Source: Sphingomonas ginkgonis
Lineage (GTDB): Bacteria; Pseudomonadota; Alphaproteobacteria; Sphingomonadales; Sphingomonadaceae
NCBI RefSeq assembly: GCF_003970925.1
Contig: NZ_RWJF01000001.1
Location: forward strand, 2,970,501-3,034,500
Direction of reading: 5' to 3'
DNA: 64,000 nucleotides
The notes under the pieces: model-generated
What the model was told of the DNA's origin: nothing
The model's database searches: none
What the model saw: the letters and a program-made list of their open reading frames with translations, nothing else
Position numbers and translations under genes: made by a program
Part shown: positions 17,448 through 27,966 of the stretch, in pieces
Position numbering within the stretch: the stretch's first letter is position 1
Layout of the letters: each line of letters starts with the position of its first letter

Positions 17448-17665
17448 CGGCCCGGGGCGAAGTCGGCGCGACGGCGATCGATCAGGCTGCCGTAGAAGCC
17501 GGCCAGCGCCCGGTTGGCCTGACGCTCGGAATGGCCAGTCGCGAAGTCGGCGCGCAACAGCGCGACCTGCTGGCGATGGTAAAGATAATTGAGGTCCACG
17601 TCGGGGCTCCTGGCTTTCTTCAAGCGGGAGCGCGATGGTCTCTCAGCCTGCCGTTGCTCGTTCAC
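17444..17665 (-). CDS. Small hypothetical protein (73 aa)
   Basis: A basic N-terminus (MNEQRQAERPSRSRLKKA) is followed by VDLNYLYHRQQVALLRADFA, a pattern seen in many short sphingomonad proteins ('DLNYLYxRHQxxLxRA'). The remainder is helical with GFYGSLIDRRR. It is the first of three overlapping small genes read leftwards. Function unknown. Confidence 0.6.
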   Translation of the reverse strand: MNEQRQAERPSRSRLKKARSPDVDLNYLYHRQQVALLRADFATGHSERQANRALAGFYGSLIDRRRADFAPGR

Positions 17666-17837
17666 TCGGCGGTCAGGTAAGTAACAGATAGGCGCTGCGG
17701 GCCCAAATACAAGCGAGTAGCGAGGCGGTCGGATGATCTCCGCGCCCGATTGTTCGCTTGGGGACTGCTCAGGCCGAATTCGAACGCGATCTTCTATTCG
17801 GGAGCAAGAAGTGCCGCTCCTTGTCGAGATGAGCGCG

Positions 17838-19319
17838 TCAGGCGGTCAGGCGCGGGCGGCCGGACGTGGTGACCACGGTGCGGCCATGCTCCAGCAGCAT
17901 CTCGCCCGCGCGGTCGGTCGCCCGCTTGGTGTCGGCCGCGAGCTTCTTGACCTCCTGCGCCACGACCGCAAAGCCGCGCCCGGCCTCCCCCGCGCGGGCC
18001 GCCTCGATGGTCGCGTTTAGCGACAGGAGGTTGGACTGGCGCGCGATCGAGCCGATGGTGGAGACGATCGTCGCCAGCTGGTCGAGCGTCAGCTGCAGCT
18101 TGCCACGCTGCGCCTCGAGTTCGGAATGGACGCGCTCGGTCTCCTTCAGCCGGGTCTGGACCTCCTGCTCGAGCCGAACCTGGCGGGTCACGTCGCTGGC
18201 GATCTTGATCACCTTGCGCGGCCGGCCCTCGGCGTCGAGAATCGGATTGTAGCTCGCCTGGATCCATACTTCGCGGCCGTCGCGGCCCTGCCGGCGGAAG
18301 CGTCCGGCCTCGAATTCGCCGCGACCGAGCCGGCGCCAGAACTCGGCATAGTCGGCGGTACTGGTCACCTCCGCCGGGCAGAGCAGCCGGTGGTGCCGGC
18401 CGACCACCTCTTCCCGCCGGTAGCCGAGGCTACCGAGAAAGTTCTGGTTGGCGTCGGTGACGATCCCGTGGAGGTCGAACTCGACCACCGCCTGCGACCG
18501 GTCGATCGCCCGCAGCCGGCCCTCGGTGTCGGCTTGCTTCTCCTTCTCGCCCGTCACGTCCATCGCGAACTTGACGATCTTCACCGGGCGTCCGTCGGGG
18601 TCGAGGATCGGGTTGTAGGTCGCCTGCAGCCAGACCTCGCGCCCGTCGGCGGCGATCCGCTTGTAGACGCCGGAATCGAAGGCGCCGCTGCCGAGCTTGC
18701 GCCAGAACTCGCGGTAGCCCTTGGTCTCGGCCTGCGCGGCGGTGCAGAAGATCCGGTGGTGGCGGCCGACCACCTCCTCTTCCGAATAGCCCATGAGGGC
18801 GAGGAAGTTGGCGTTGGCGCTGAGGATGGTGCCGTCGAGCGCGAACTCGATCACCGCCTGGCTGCGATCGATCGCTTCCGAGCGGGCCTTGTGGTCGGCC
18901 TCGTGGCGGCGGGTGGCGGTGATGTCGGTCGCGAACTTGACGATCGCCACCGGCTTCCCCGCCGAATCGAGCACAGGGTTGTAGGTCGCGCGCAGCCAGA
19001 CTTCATGGCCGTTATGGGCGATGCGACGATATTCGCCACTATGAAACTCCCCCCGCCGAAGCCTCCCCCAAAACTCGGCATAGGCCGAGCCGGTACGCTC
19101 GATTTCGCTGCAGAAGAGGCTGTGATGGCGGCCGATCACCTCCGCCTGATCATAGCCCATCAGCGCAAGGAAGTTGCGGTTAGCGGCGACGACGTGACCG
19201 TCGAGGTCGAACTCGACTACGCACTGCGAGCGGTCGAGCGCCGCGAGCATGGCGTCGGCACTATCCTGACGCGGACTGTCGTGAAGCTCTTCGCGATCGA
19301 TCAGGCTGATTGGTTTCAC
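17838..19319 (-). CDS. Soluble methyl-accepting chemotaxis-type receptor with three tandem PAS domains
   Basis: A 493-residue protein without membrane helices. Three PAS+PAC units (about residues 25-145, 147-267 and 269-389) repeat nearly the same motifs: Ax[29 protein letters not shown] and EVW-QA-YNPILD. They are recent duplicates. A short signalling hairpin follows, with the conserved tip [20 protein letters not shown] and [15 protein letters not shown]. The coiled coil around the tip is much shorter than in classical MCPs, and no methylation helices are evident. GTG 19319 is preferred since AGAGGTGA lies eight bases upstream; GTG 19331 would leave no room for a ribosome site. Ligand unknown; similar PAS receptors bind haem or flavin. 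Confidence 0.9.
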   Translation of the reverse strand: MKPISLIDREELHDSPRQDSADAMLAALDRSQCVVEFDLDGHVVAANRNFLALMGYDQAEVIGRHHSLFCSEIERTGSAYAEFWGRLRRGEFHSGEYRRIAHNGHEVWLRATYNPVLDSAGKPVAIVKFATDITATRRHEADHKARSEAIDRSQAVIEFALDGTILSANANFLALMGYSEEEVVGRHHRIFCTAAQAETKGYREFWRKLGSGAFDSGVYKRIAADGREVWLQATYNPILDPDGRPVKIVKFAMDVTGEKEKQADTEGRLRAIDRSQAVVEFDLHGIVTDANQNFLGSLGYRREEVVGRHHRLLCPAEVTSTADYAEFWRRLGRGEFEAGRFRRQGRDGREVWIQASYNPILDAEGRPRKVIKIASDVTRQVRLEQEVQTRLKETERVHSELEAQRGKLQLTLDQLATIVSTIGSIARQSNLLSLNATIEAARAGEAGRGFAVVAQEVKKLAADTKRATDRAGEMLLEHGRTVVTTSGRPRLTA

Positions 19320-19495
19320 GCTGCTACTCACCTCTTCGACGGAAAGTTATAAACCGAAGTCGTTAACGGAAGGTCGCCTACAGCTCGCTCGTTGGCTGAT
19401 TTCTCCTGAAAAGAGGTGCCTTGCGCGGTTCCCTAGAAGCAGTTGCCGAGCGGTTCGATTGCGACGGCCGCCCGCCCCTGCTAACCGGCCGCCCC

Positions 19496-20818
19496 ATGGT
19501 CCCCCGCTACTCCCGCCCCGCCATGGCCGCCATCTGGCAGCCGGAAAACCGCTACCGGATATGGTGGGACATCGAGGTGTTCGCGGCCGAGGCAATGGGC
19601 GAGACCGGCATGATCCCGGCCGAGGACGCGCAGAAGATCAGCGCCGCGCGCGAGGGCTGGGCGATCGAGCCGATCGACGTCGAGGCAATCGACAAGATCG
19701 AGTCGGTGACCAAACATGACGTGATCGCCTTTCTTACCTGGGCGGGCGAGAAGCTCGGCCCCGAACGGCGCTGGCTGCACCAGGGCATGACCTCGAGCGA
19801 CGTGCTCGACACTGCGCTGGCGGTCCAGCTGACGCAGGCGACCGACCTGCTGCTCGCCGACCTCGACGAGTTGCTCCAGGTGCTCCGGCGCCGGGCCGAG
19901 GAGCACAAGCTCACCCCGACCATCGGCCGCAGCCATGGCATCCATGCCGAGCCGGTGACCTTCGGGCTGAAGCTCGCGCAGGCCTATGCCGAGTTCGACC
20001 GCAACCGCATGCGGCTCCGCGCCGCCCGTGCCGAGGTGGCGACCTGCGCCATCTCGGGCGCGGTCGGGACCTTCGCCAACATCGATCCGCGGATCGAGGA
20101 GCATGTCGCGAAGCGGCTCGGCCTGCTTCCCGAAGCCACTTCGACCCAGGTCATTCCGCGCGACCGCCATGCGATGTTCTTCGCCACCCTCGGCGTGATC
20201 GCGTCCTCGGTCGAGCGGCTCGCGGTGGAGATCCGGCATCTCCAGCGGACCGAGGTGCTGGAGGCGGAGGAATATTTCGCGCCCGGTCAAAAGGGCAGCT
20301 CGGCGATGCCGCACAAGCGCAATCCGGTGCTGACCGAGAACCTGACGGGCCTCGCCCGCGTGGTTCGTGGAGCCGTCACCCCTGCGCTGGAAAATGTCGC
20401 GCTCTGGCACGAGCGCGATATCAGCCATTCCTCGGTCGAACGTTTCATCGGGCCGGACGCGACCATCACGCTCGACTTCGCGCTCAGTCGCTTGACCCAG
20501 GTTGTCGACAAGCTGCTGGTCTACCCGGAAAGGATGCAGAAGAATATCGACCGGATGGGCGGCCTCGTTCATTCTCAAAGGATACTGCTGGCGCTCACCC
20601 AAGCCGGGCTCAGCCGGGAGGAATCCTACGCCATCGTCCAACGCAACGCGATGAAGGTGTGGGAATCGGACGGGAGCCTGTCGCTGCTCGAATTGTTGAA
20701 GGGGGACCCGGAAGTGACTGCTCGCCTGTCACCCGAGAAACTCGAGGAAAGCTTCGACCTTGGATATCATCTCAAGCATGTCGACACGATTTTCGAGCGG
20801 GTCTTCGGGCGGAGCTGA
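19496..20818 (+). CDS. purB: Adenylosuccinate lyase
   Basis: A 440-residue enzyme of the fumarase/aspartase superfamily that acts twice in purine synthesis, releasing fumarate from SAICAR and from adenylosuccinate. Motifs are HQGMTSSDVLDTA, GRSHGIHAEP with the general-acid histidine, and the signature loop GSSAMPHKRNP holding the catalytic serine. ATG 19496 gives the standard N-terminus (VPRYSRPAMAAIW). Downstream, the PAS-GAF gene follows after four bases and may be co-transcribed. Confidence 0.97.
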   Translation: MVPRYSRPAMAAIWQPENRYRIWWDIEVFAAEAMGETGMIPAEDAQKISAAREGWAIEPIDVEAIDKIESVTKHDVIAFLTWAGEKLGPERRWLHQGMTSSDVLDTALAVQLTQATDLLLADLDELLQVLRRRAEEHKLTPTIGRSHGIHAEPVTFGLKLAQAYAEFDRNRMRLRAARAEVATCAISGAVGTFANIDPRIEEHVAKRLGLLPEATSTQVIPRDRHAMFFATLGVIASSVERLAVEIRHLQRTEVLEAEEYFAPGQKGSSAMPHKRNPVLTENLTGLARVVRGAVTPALENVALWHERDISHSSVERFIGPDATITLDFALSRLTQVVDKLLVYPERMQKNIDRMGGLVHSQRILLALTQAGLSREESYAIVQRNAMKVWESDGSLSLLELLKGDPEVTARLSPEKLEESFDLGYHLKHVDTIFERVFGRS

Positions 20819-20822
20819 GCGG

Positions 20823-21650
20823 GTGGACGGAGTCCAGAACGACGGACTGCTCCTGGTCCTTTCGCCGGACTGGATCATCCGTCGCGCCTCCGAGAACGCC
20901 CACAAGCTGATCGGCCGAAGCCATGTCCAGCTGGTCGACGAGCCGCTGTCCAAGATTTTTCGCGCCGATCCGCTCCACTCGCTCCGCAACCAGCTCGGGC
21001 GACTCGGCGGCATGCCCGGCACAATGCGGGTCTACGACACGCTGCTGACCGACGCGCTCGACCGCTACGACGTGGCGATGACGAGCGACGAGCGCAGCGT
21101 GCTGTTCGAGGCGGTGCCGACGCAGTCCGATCCGGGCGAGCTGCTGGGTTCCGTCGGGCATGTCGCGGCGCGGCTCGACGGCGTGAAGCCGGAGAAGATC
21201 TATCTCGAAGGTGCCCGGCGGCTTCGCGCGCTGCTTGGCTACGACAGCGTCGCGCTGGTCGGGATCGGTGGCGATTGCCTCGGCGAGTCGCTGCGTGGCG
21301 GATTGAACGACGCGACCTGCTCGACCCAGCCGGCATGCAGCATCGACGATCATATCGTCGCCGTCGGTGACCTGGAAGGGCCGGTCGTCCCCGTCTTTCC
21401 TCGATTGAAGGATGGCCAGTCCGCTCCGTTCGCCACCTTGCGGGTGTTAGGCGACGAGGTCAGCGACACGCTGCTCGCGGAAGAGGTCAAGGCCGTGCTG
21501 CAGATCCCGGTGCGAGTCCAAGGCCGGGTCTGGGGCGCGTTCGTCTGCCAGCACCGCCGGCCGCGCCCGCTGCGGTTGGAGGAACAGGCGGCGGCCGAGC
21601 TCTACGCCCAGTTCTTCGCGCTGCACCTCCAGGCCGCCGGCAAAGCCTAG
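20823..21650 (+). CDS. Phytochrome-like PAS-GAF protein lacking PHY and kinase domains
   Basis: A 275-residue protein starting at GTG 20823 with GGAG suitably upstream, four bases after purB. Residues about 5-100 match the phytochrome PAS_2 domain (DGLLLVLSPDWIIRRAS). Residues about 120-270 match the phytochrome GAF domain (RALLGYDSVALVGI, VQGRVWGAFVCQHRRPRPL). The usual biliverdin-attachment Cys upstream of PAS and the DIP motif of GAF were not found, and the protein ends where PHY would begin. It could be a degenerate sensor, a chromophore-free partner, or a haem/bilin binder of another type. It ends by overlapping dnaJ tail to tail. Confidence 0.75.
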   Translation: MDGVQNDGLLLVLSPDWIIRRASENAHKLIGRSHVQLVDEPLSKIFRADPLHSLRNQLGRLGGMPGTMRVYDTLLTDALDRYDVAMTSDERSVLFEAVPTQSDPGELLGSVGHVAARLDGVKPEKIYLEGARRLRALLGYDSVALVGIGGDCLGESLRGGLNDATCSTQPACSIDDHIVAVGDLEGPVVPVFPRLKDGQSAPFATLRVLGDEVSDTLLAEEVKAVLQIPVRVQGRVWGAFVCQHRRPRPLRLEEQAAAELYAQFFALHLQAAGKA

Positions 21651-22765
21651 GCTCCGAGCATATCCTTGATGCGGGTGAAGAAGCTGCGGCTCGCAGGGCA
21701 TTCCTCTCCCGTCTCCGTATCACGAAACGCCGCAAGCAGTTCCTTCTGCTTGGCGCTGAGCCGGGTCGGAGTCTCGACATGGATGCGGGCGACCAGGTCG
21801 CCGCGTCCGCGTCCGTTGAGGATTGTCATGCCGACACCGCGCTGGCGCAGCTGCTCGCCCGACTGGATGCCTGGCGGGATTTTCATCTCGACCGGCTTGC
21901 CGTCCACGCCGCAGATGGTCATCGCGCCGCCGAGCGCCGCCGCGGTGAAGCTCACCGGGCAGTCGGCCACCAGCGTCGTGCCCTCGCGCTCGAAGATTGG
22001 ATGCCGCTTCATGTGGACGAAGATGTAGAGGTCGCCCGCGCCGGCGCCGCGGATCCCCGCCTCGCCCTCGCCCGCGACCCGGATCCGAGTACCCTCGTCG
22101 ACCCCAGCCGGAATTTGGACGTTGAGCGTGCGCTGACTCAAGGTCCGCCCCTCGCCCTCACACGCCAGGCATGGATCGGCGATCACCTGTCCGCTGCCCT
22201 GGCAGCCCGGGCAGAGCCGCTCGACCATGAAGAAGCCCTGCTGCGCGCGGACCTTGCCCATGCCGCCGCAAGTGGAGCAGGTCGCCGCCCGCGCGTCACC
22301 GCGCGAACCGCGGCCCTCGCAGCCTCCGCACCGGGCCAGCGTCTCGACCTCGAGCCGCGCCTCCTTGCCGGCAAAGGCTTCCTCGAGCGTCAGCTCGAGA
22401 TCGTAGCGAAGATCGGCACCCCGACCGGCGTTCTGGCGCTGGCCGCGCGGGTCCATGAACTCGCCGAAGATCGACGAGAAAATGTCGGAGAAGCCGTCGA
22501 AGCCCTGCTGGCCGAACGGGTTGCCGCCCCCGCCGCCGTTCTGAAACGCGGCATGGCCGAAGCGGTCATAGGCGGCGCGCTTCTGCGGATCCTTCAGGCA
22601 ATCATAGGCGGCGGTGATTTCCTTGAACCGCGCCTCATTGTCCTTGCAGCCGCCGGTGCGATCGGGGTGGCACTCCATGGCCAGCCGCCGGTAGGCGCTC
22701 TTGATCGTTCGGTCGTCCGCCGTCCGCTCGATCCCAAGCAATTCGTAAAAGTCGATCTGAACCAT
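21647..22765 (-). CDS. dnaJ: Chaperone DnaJ
   Basis: A 372-residue Hsp40 co-chaperone that stimulates DnaK ATPase. The J domain spans about residues 1-70 with the HPD motif in MECHPDRTGG. A Gly/Phe linker follows (GGGGGNPFGQQGF), then four zinc repeats: CGGCEGRG, CSTCGGMG, CPGCQGSG and CLACEGEG. A C-terminal substrate-binding domain completes it. The start is taken at MVQIDFYELLG (22765); an ATG four codons upstream is possible. It lies 104 bases after dnaK on the same strand and is probably in the same heat-shock operon. Confidence 0.96.
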   Translation of the reverse strand: MVQIDFYELLGIERTADDRTIKSAYRRLAMECHPDRTGGCKDNEARFKEITAAYDCLKDPQKRAAYDRFGHAAFQNGGGGGNPFGQQGFDGFSDIFSSIFGEFMDPRGQRQNAGRGADLRYDLELTLEEAFAGKEARLEVETLARCGGCEGRGSRGDARAATCSTCGGMGKVRAQQGFFMVERLCPGCQGSGQVIADPCLACEGEGRTLSQRTLNVQIPAGVDEGTRIRVAGEGEAGIRGAGAGDLYIFVHMKRHPIFEREGTTLVADCPVSFTAAALGGAMTICGVDGKPVEMKIPPGIQSGEQLRQRGVGMTILNGRGRGDLVARIHVETPTRLSAKQKELLAAFRDTETGEECPASRSFFTRIKDMLGA

Positions 22766-22789
22766 GTTACGCCACATCCCCCCGGATGC

Positions 22790-22860
22790 GCGCCGCCCCG
22801 GCGCCGAGCGGGGTGCCGGACGCTCCCGGAACCCCGATCTTCGCCGGGACGACTACGTTT
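22790..22860. repeat. Degenerate REP-like half element / hairpin between dnaK and dnaJ
   Basis: CCCCGATCTTCGCCGGGACG near 22838-22857 resembles one arm of the REP pair at 8629. Beside it lies an imperfect hairpin (GGTGCCGG ... CCGGAACC). It may modulate dnaK-dnaJ readthrough. Confidence 0.4.
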
Positions 22861-22869
22861 TTCAACGCC

Positions 22870-24804
<1,935 letters not shown>

Positions 24805-24875
24805 AGTTTCTAACCCTCTCACTAGCCCCCGGGCGCCCCGTCAGGCACGCCCGTCCAATTCAAGTTTCGGGGGCG

Positions 24876-24903
24876 ATATAGGTGCGGTTCCTTGCCCGAC
24901 AAG
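24876..24903 (-). promoter_or_regulatory. RpoH (sigma-32) heat-shock promoter of dnaK
   Basis: On the minus strand CTTG (24903-24900) is followed by exactly 17 bases and CCTATAT (24882-24876), matching the alphaproteobacterial RpoH consensus CTTG-N17-CYTATNT. Transcription should begin about 65 bases before the dnaK start codon. Confidence 0.75.
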
Positions 24904-24959
24904 GAGTCTGCCCGCGGCCACGAGTTGCACGGCGCGCCGCTCCGTACCATGGGGCGGCG

Positions 24960-25610
24960 ATGACACTCGCCGACCGGATCCTGTTCATCGACGCGGAGGC
25001 CTTCGTGCTGGACAAGCCGGCCGGGCTTCCCGTCGACACGCCCAGGCGCGGCGGGGACAGTGTCGAGAAGCACCTTGGCGAGCTGAGGATGGGCTTCATG
25101 CGCCCGCCCACCCCGATGCACCGGCTCGACCAGGATACCTCCGGTTGCCTGTTGTTCGCGCGCAATCCGAGCGCTCGCGCCGAGCTGCAGCAGGCATTCG
25201 AGGGCCGGCAGGTCGAAAAACACTATCTGGCGGTGATCGCCGGCGAGGTGGTCGACGCGGAAGGCGAGATCGACCTCCCGCTGGCCAAGAAGAGCAGCGC
25301 GGAAGCCGGCTGGCGCATGGTCGGCGACCCCGCCGGGCAGCCGGCGCAAACCCGCTGGCGGCGGCTGGCGGTGCGCGACGGGCGGAGCCTGGTTGAGTTC
25401 GTCCCGGTGACTGGCCGAACGCACCAGATCCGCGTCCATGCGCGCGAGGCGTTCGGGGTCGGGATTGTCGGCGACCGGGTCTACGGGACGCCCGGCGGCG
25501 CCATGCTGCTGCACGCCTCGCGGCTGGCCCTCCCGCGCCGGGTGAAGGACGGAATCGACGTTAGCGCGCCGTTGCCGCCGCACTGGGGCGAATGGCGCGA
25601 TGAAGCTTGA
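24960..25610 (+). CDS. RluA-family pseudouridine synthase
   Basis: A 216-residue enzyme isomerising uridine to pseudouridine in rRNA or tRNA. The catalytic aspartate is in HRLDQDTSGCLLF, and the second family motif is TGRTHQIRVHAREAF. Other marks are VLDKPAGLPV at the N-terminus and HASRLALPRR near the end. No S4 domain is present, so it resembles the short RluA class rather than RluC/RluD. The target base cannot be told. It overlaps arfB by 11 bases. Confidence 0.9.
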   Translation: MTLADRILFIDAEAFVLDKPAGLPVDTPRRGGDSVEKHLGELRMGFMRPPTPMHRLDQDTSGCLLFARNPSARAELQQAFEGRQVEKHYLAVIAGEVVDAEGEIDLPLAKKSSAEAGWRMVGDPAGQPAQTRWRRLAVRDGRSLVEFVPVTGRTHQIRVHAREAFGVGIVGDRVYGTPGGAMLLHASRLALPRRVKDGIDVSAPLPPHWGEWRDEA

Positions 25611-26010
25611 GGAGGTCCACATTCCGGAGACGGCACTGAGCGAACGCTTCCTCGCCGCGACCGGGCCGGGCGGGCAGAACGTCAACAAGGTTGCGACAGC
25701 CTGCCAGCTGCGGGTGGACGTGTTCCGGCTGGGCCTGCCGCCGCATGCCTATGAGAAGCTGAAGAGCCTAGCCGGATCGAAGCTAACCAGTGGCGGAGAG
25801 CTGATCATCACCGCCCGCAATTATCGCACGCAGGACGCCAATCGCGAGGACGCCCGCCGCCGTCTCGCCGAGCTGATCGCCGCCGCGCACGAGCGGCAGG
25901 CGCGGCGGCGTCCAACCAAGCCCAGCCGCTCGGCCAAGGCGAAGCGGGTCGACGGCAAGAAGCAGCGCAGCGCGGTGAAGGCCGGGCGCGGCCGGGTCCG
26001 CGCGGACTGA
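25600..26010 (+). CDS. arfB: Alternative ribosome-rescue factor ArfB (peptidyl-tRNA hydrolase)
   Basis: A 136-residue release-factor-like hydrolase that rescues stalled ribosomes. The catalytic GGQ is in ATGPGGQNVNKVAT (about residues 20-33). There is no codon-recognition domain. The C-terminal tail (about 95-136) is strongly basic (QARRRPTKPSRSAKAKR...), which in ArfB enters the empty mRNA channel. Start ATG 25600 overlaps the end of the upstream synthase gene. Confidence 0.93.
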   Translation: MKLEEVHIPETALSERFLAATGPGGQNVNKVATACQLRVDVFRLGLPPHAYEKLKSLAGSKLTSGGELIITARNYRTQDANREDARRRLAELIAAAHERQARRRPTKPSRSAKAKRVDGKKQRSAVKAGRGRVRAD

Positions 26011-26020
26011 CCCCACAGGA

Positions 26021-26129
26021 CCGTCATCCCCGCGCAAGCGGGGGGACCCAGCTTCTTTTCGTCGGGAGCAGCCGGTCTGCTCGATAGCGGCAAGGGAACT
26101 GAACTCCCGCGTTCGCGGGAGTGACGGAC
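26021..26129. repeat. REP-like inverted repeat pair
   Basis: The left arm contains CGTCATCCCCGCGCAAGCGG and the right arm contains CTCCCGCGTTCGCGGGAGTG followed by ACGG. The arms are about 60 bases apart and fill the gap between arfB and msrC. Probably an intergenic palindromic element and possible transcript end. Confidence 0.7.
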
Positions 26130-26134
26130 CGAGG

Positions 26135-26635
26135 ATGCGTGACTACATGCGCGCCATGTACGACTTCAACCTGTCCGCCGCCGACAAGCCCACGCTCTAC
26201 CGCGATCTCGCCGCCGCGCTTGAGAGCTTGGTCGCGGGCGAGCCCGACCCGATCGCCAACATGGCCAATGCCTCGGCCCTGATCATGCAAAGCCTGCCCG
26301 ACCTCAACTGGGCGGGGTTCTACCGCAACGTCGGCGGCGAGCTGGTGCTGGGACCGTTCCAGGGCCGCGCGGCTTGCATCCGGATCCCGTTAGGCAAGGG
26401 CGTGTGCGGCGCCGCCGCGACGACGCTGCAGGTTCAGCGGGTCGATGACGTTCATGCTTTCCCCGGACACATCGCCTGCGACGCGGCCAGTGCGAGCGAG
26501 CTGGTCGTCCCGATCGTCCGCGACGGCAAGCTGCTCGCCGTGCTCGACCTGGACAGTCCGAAACAGGCCCGCTTCGACCCGGAGGACGAAGCGGGCTGTG
26601 TGGCGATTAGCGCTGTGCTGGCGCGGGCGCTGTAG
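26135..26635 (+). CDS. msrC: Free methionine-(R)-sulfoxide reductase (GAF domain)
   Basis: A 166-residue single-domain GAF enzyme reducing free Met-R-sulfoxide. The sequence LNWAGFYRN, then GPFQGRAACIRIPLGKGVCG, then FPGHIACDAASASELVVP contains the three cysteines of the fRMsr active site. Start ATG 26135 has GAGG close by; ATG 26156 (MYDFNLSA) gives the usual family N-terminus and may be the real one. It converges with the next gene, overlapping by 29 bases. Confidence 0.92.
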   Translation: MRDYMRAMYDFNLSAADKPTLYRDLAAALESLVAGEPDPIANMANASALIMQSLPDLNWAGFYRNVGGELVLGPFQGRAACIRIPLGKGVCGAAATTLQVQRVDDVHAFPGHIACDAASASELVVPIVRDGKLLAVLDLDSPKQARFDPEDEAGCVAISAVLARAL

Positions 26636-27257
26636 CCGGGGCGGCGGCCTCGATCACCGCCGCTGCCTGCGGAGCGACGGCTGCCGGTGCCGGAGCACTG
26701 GCGACCTCGATCGCGATCGGCTCCTTAGTCAGTGCTTTCCATTCGGATCCCTGAGCCGCGATCGCGCTGTGACCCGTTACGAACAGGCCCCCGATGACGC
26801 CCGCGGCGACCACCGCGCCGACCGTCGCGCCGGTGTTGCCGTCGCCCGCGACACGGTGATGCCCGGCGAGCGGGATGGTCCGGCCATTGAGGTTGACCGC
26901 GTCGAGATCGAACTCGAGCTTCGCCGACTTGCCGAACACGCCCTTGCCGCTGCGCATGCTGATATGGCCGGTGGCCGGGGTCCCGCGCGGGATTACGACA
27001 TAATTGCCGAGCATGACGTCGCGCGCGACCTTGAGCGAAATGGTATCTCCTTGCTTGACGTGCTTGGAGTTCATCTCCGAATCGAGGGTCAGCCAGACGT
27101 CGCTGTTGCTCGGCAGAAGGGAGCCGCTGCCGACCGCGGACGGCTGCTGGACCATGATCGGCACGGCCGGCGCGGCGGCGACGGGAACCTGCGCGGCGAC
27201 GGCGGTCGAGAACAGCGCCGCGGCGACGCCGCCGGCGAGATACTTATGGATGATCAT
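26607..27257 (-). CDS. Secreted protein of unknown function
   Basis: A 216-residue exported protein, start ATG 27257 behind GGGGGA. The signal peptide is IIHKYLAGGVAAALFSTAVAAQ. The mature part has LPSNSDVWLTLDSEMNSK and GDTISLKVARDVMLGNYVVIPRGTP..., a beta-rich pattern similar to SH3-like or outer-membrane stress proteins. A glycine-rich hydrophobic stretch (GATVGAVVAAGVIGGLFVTG) could insert into or lie on a membrane. An Ala/Pro-rich tail follows. The family is not identified. Confidence 0.7.
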   Translation of the reverse strand: MIIHKYLAGGVAAALFSTAVAAQVPVAAAPAVPIMVQQPSAVGSGSLLPSNSDVWLTLDSEMNSKHVKQGDTISLKVARDVMLGNYVVIPRGTPATGHISMRSGKGVFGKSAKLEFDLDAVNLNGRTIPLAGHHRVAGDGNTGATVGAVVAAGVIGGLFVTGHSAIAAQGSEWKALTKEPIAIEVASAPAPAAVAPQAAAVIEAAAPATAPAPAQR

Positions 27258-27368
27258 TTTTTCCCCCAAGTACAACTAGTGCCCGACGGATCGGGCAAGT
27301 CGAACTATGACACCGCTCCGTTATGAAACAAGTAAATGGTGAGGTTAACCGGCGTTAACGCGCCTCGA

Positions 27369-27839
27369 TCAACTCAGCAGTTCCATTCGCTCTTCGTCGA
27401 TGCTGCCGGGGATGATCATCACCGGGCATGGCAGTTTGCCGGCGTCGTTGCCGGTGAAGTCGGCGACCAGGACGCCCGGCGAGCCCGCGGGAGCGGCTCC
27501 GAGGACGAGCGCGTGGATGTCGTCGCGAGTGCCGATCAGCGCGCGGACTTCCTGGACGGGGTCGCCGGTGCGCACGCTGATGATCGGCTTGATGCCGGCG
27601 GCGTCGACGATCTCGCCGACCGACGCGGCGACGCTCGCCTCGATCCGCAGCCTCTGCTCTTCCTCGATCGCGGCCTGGACCCCGCCCCACTGAACGAAGT
27701 CCTGCGCCTCCATCACCGCCAGGATCTCGATCGCCCCGCCGGTCTTGACGGCGCGGCGGGCGGCGAAGCGGAGCGCGGTGCGCGCCTCGGCGCTGTCGTC
27801 GATCACGACCAGATAGGTCCGCTTGGCTGGCTCCCCCAT
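27369..27839 (-). CDS. Universal stress protein (UspA family)
   Basis: A 156-residue Usp-fold protein. The N-terminal strand TYLVVIDDSAEARTALRFA and the later VLGAAPAGSPGVLVADFTG correspond to the nucleotide-binding fold, though the usual G-x2-G-x9-G-S/T is imperfect, so ATP binding is doubtful. It stands alone between the secreted protein and pdhC. No EcfG motif was found directly upstream. Confidence 0.85.
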   Translation of the reverse strand: MGEPAKRTYLVVIDDSAEARTALRFAARRAVKTGGAIEILAVMEAQDFVQWGGVQAAIEEEQRLRIEASVAASVGEIVDAAGIKPIISVRTGDPVQEVRALIGTRDDIHALVLGAAPAGSPGVLVADFTGNDAGKLPCPVMIIPGSIDEERMELLS

Positions 27840-27966
27840 GGTCCGGGAGACTGCGCATAGTCGTGCGCAAAGGGCAAGCCGCGAGCTTCCCGCGCCGGCA
27901 CGTGCTTGACCCGGGCTGGCGCATGGTCTTTGTGCCCATGCGTTTTCCAGTCAGGCGAAATCAGTC

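Noticed and set aside
27340..27362. TTAA...TTAA pair suggestive of a CtrA site
   Set aside because: The spacer is 6 bases instead of 7 and no relevant start codon is close enough.
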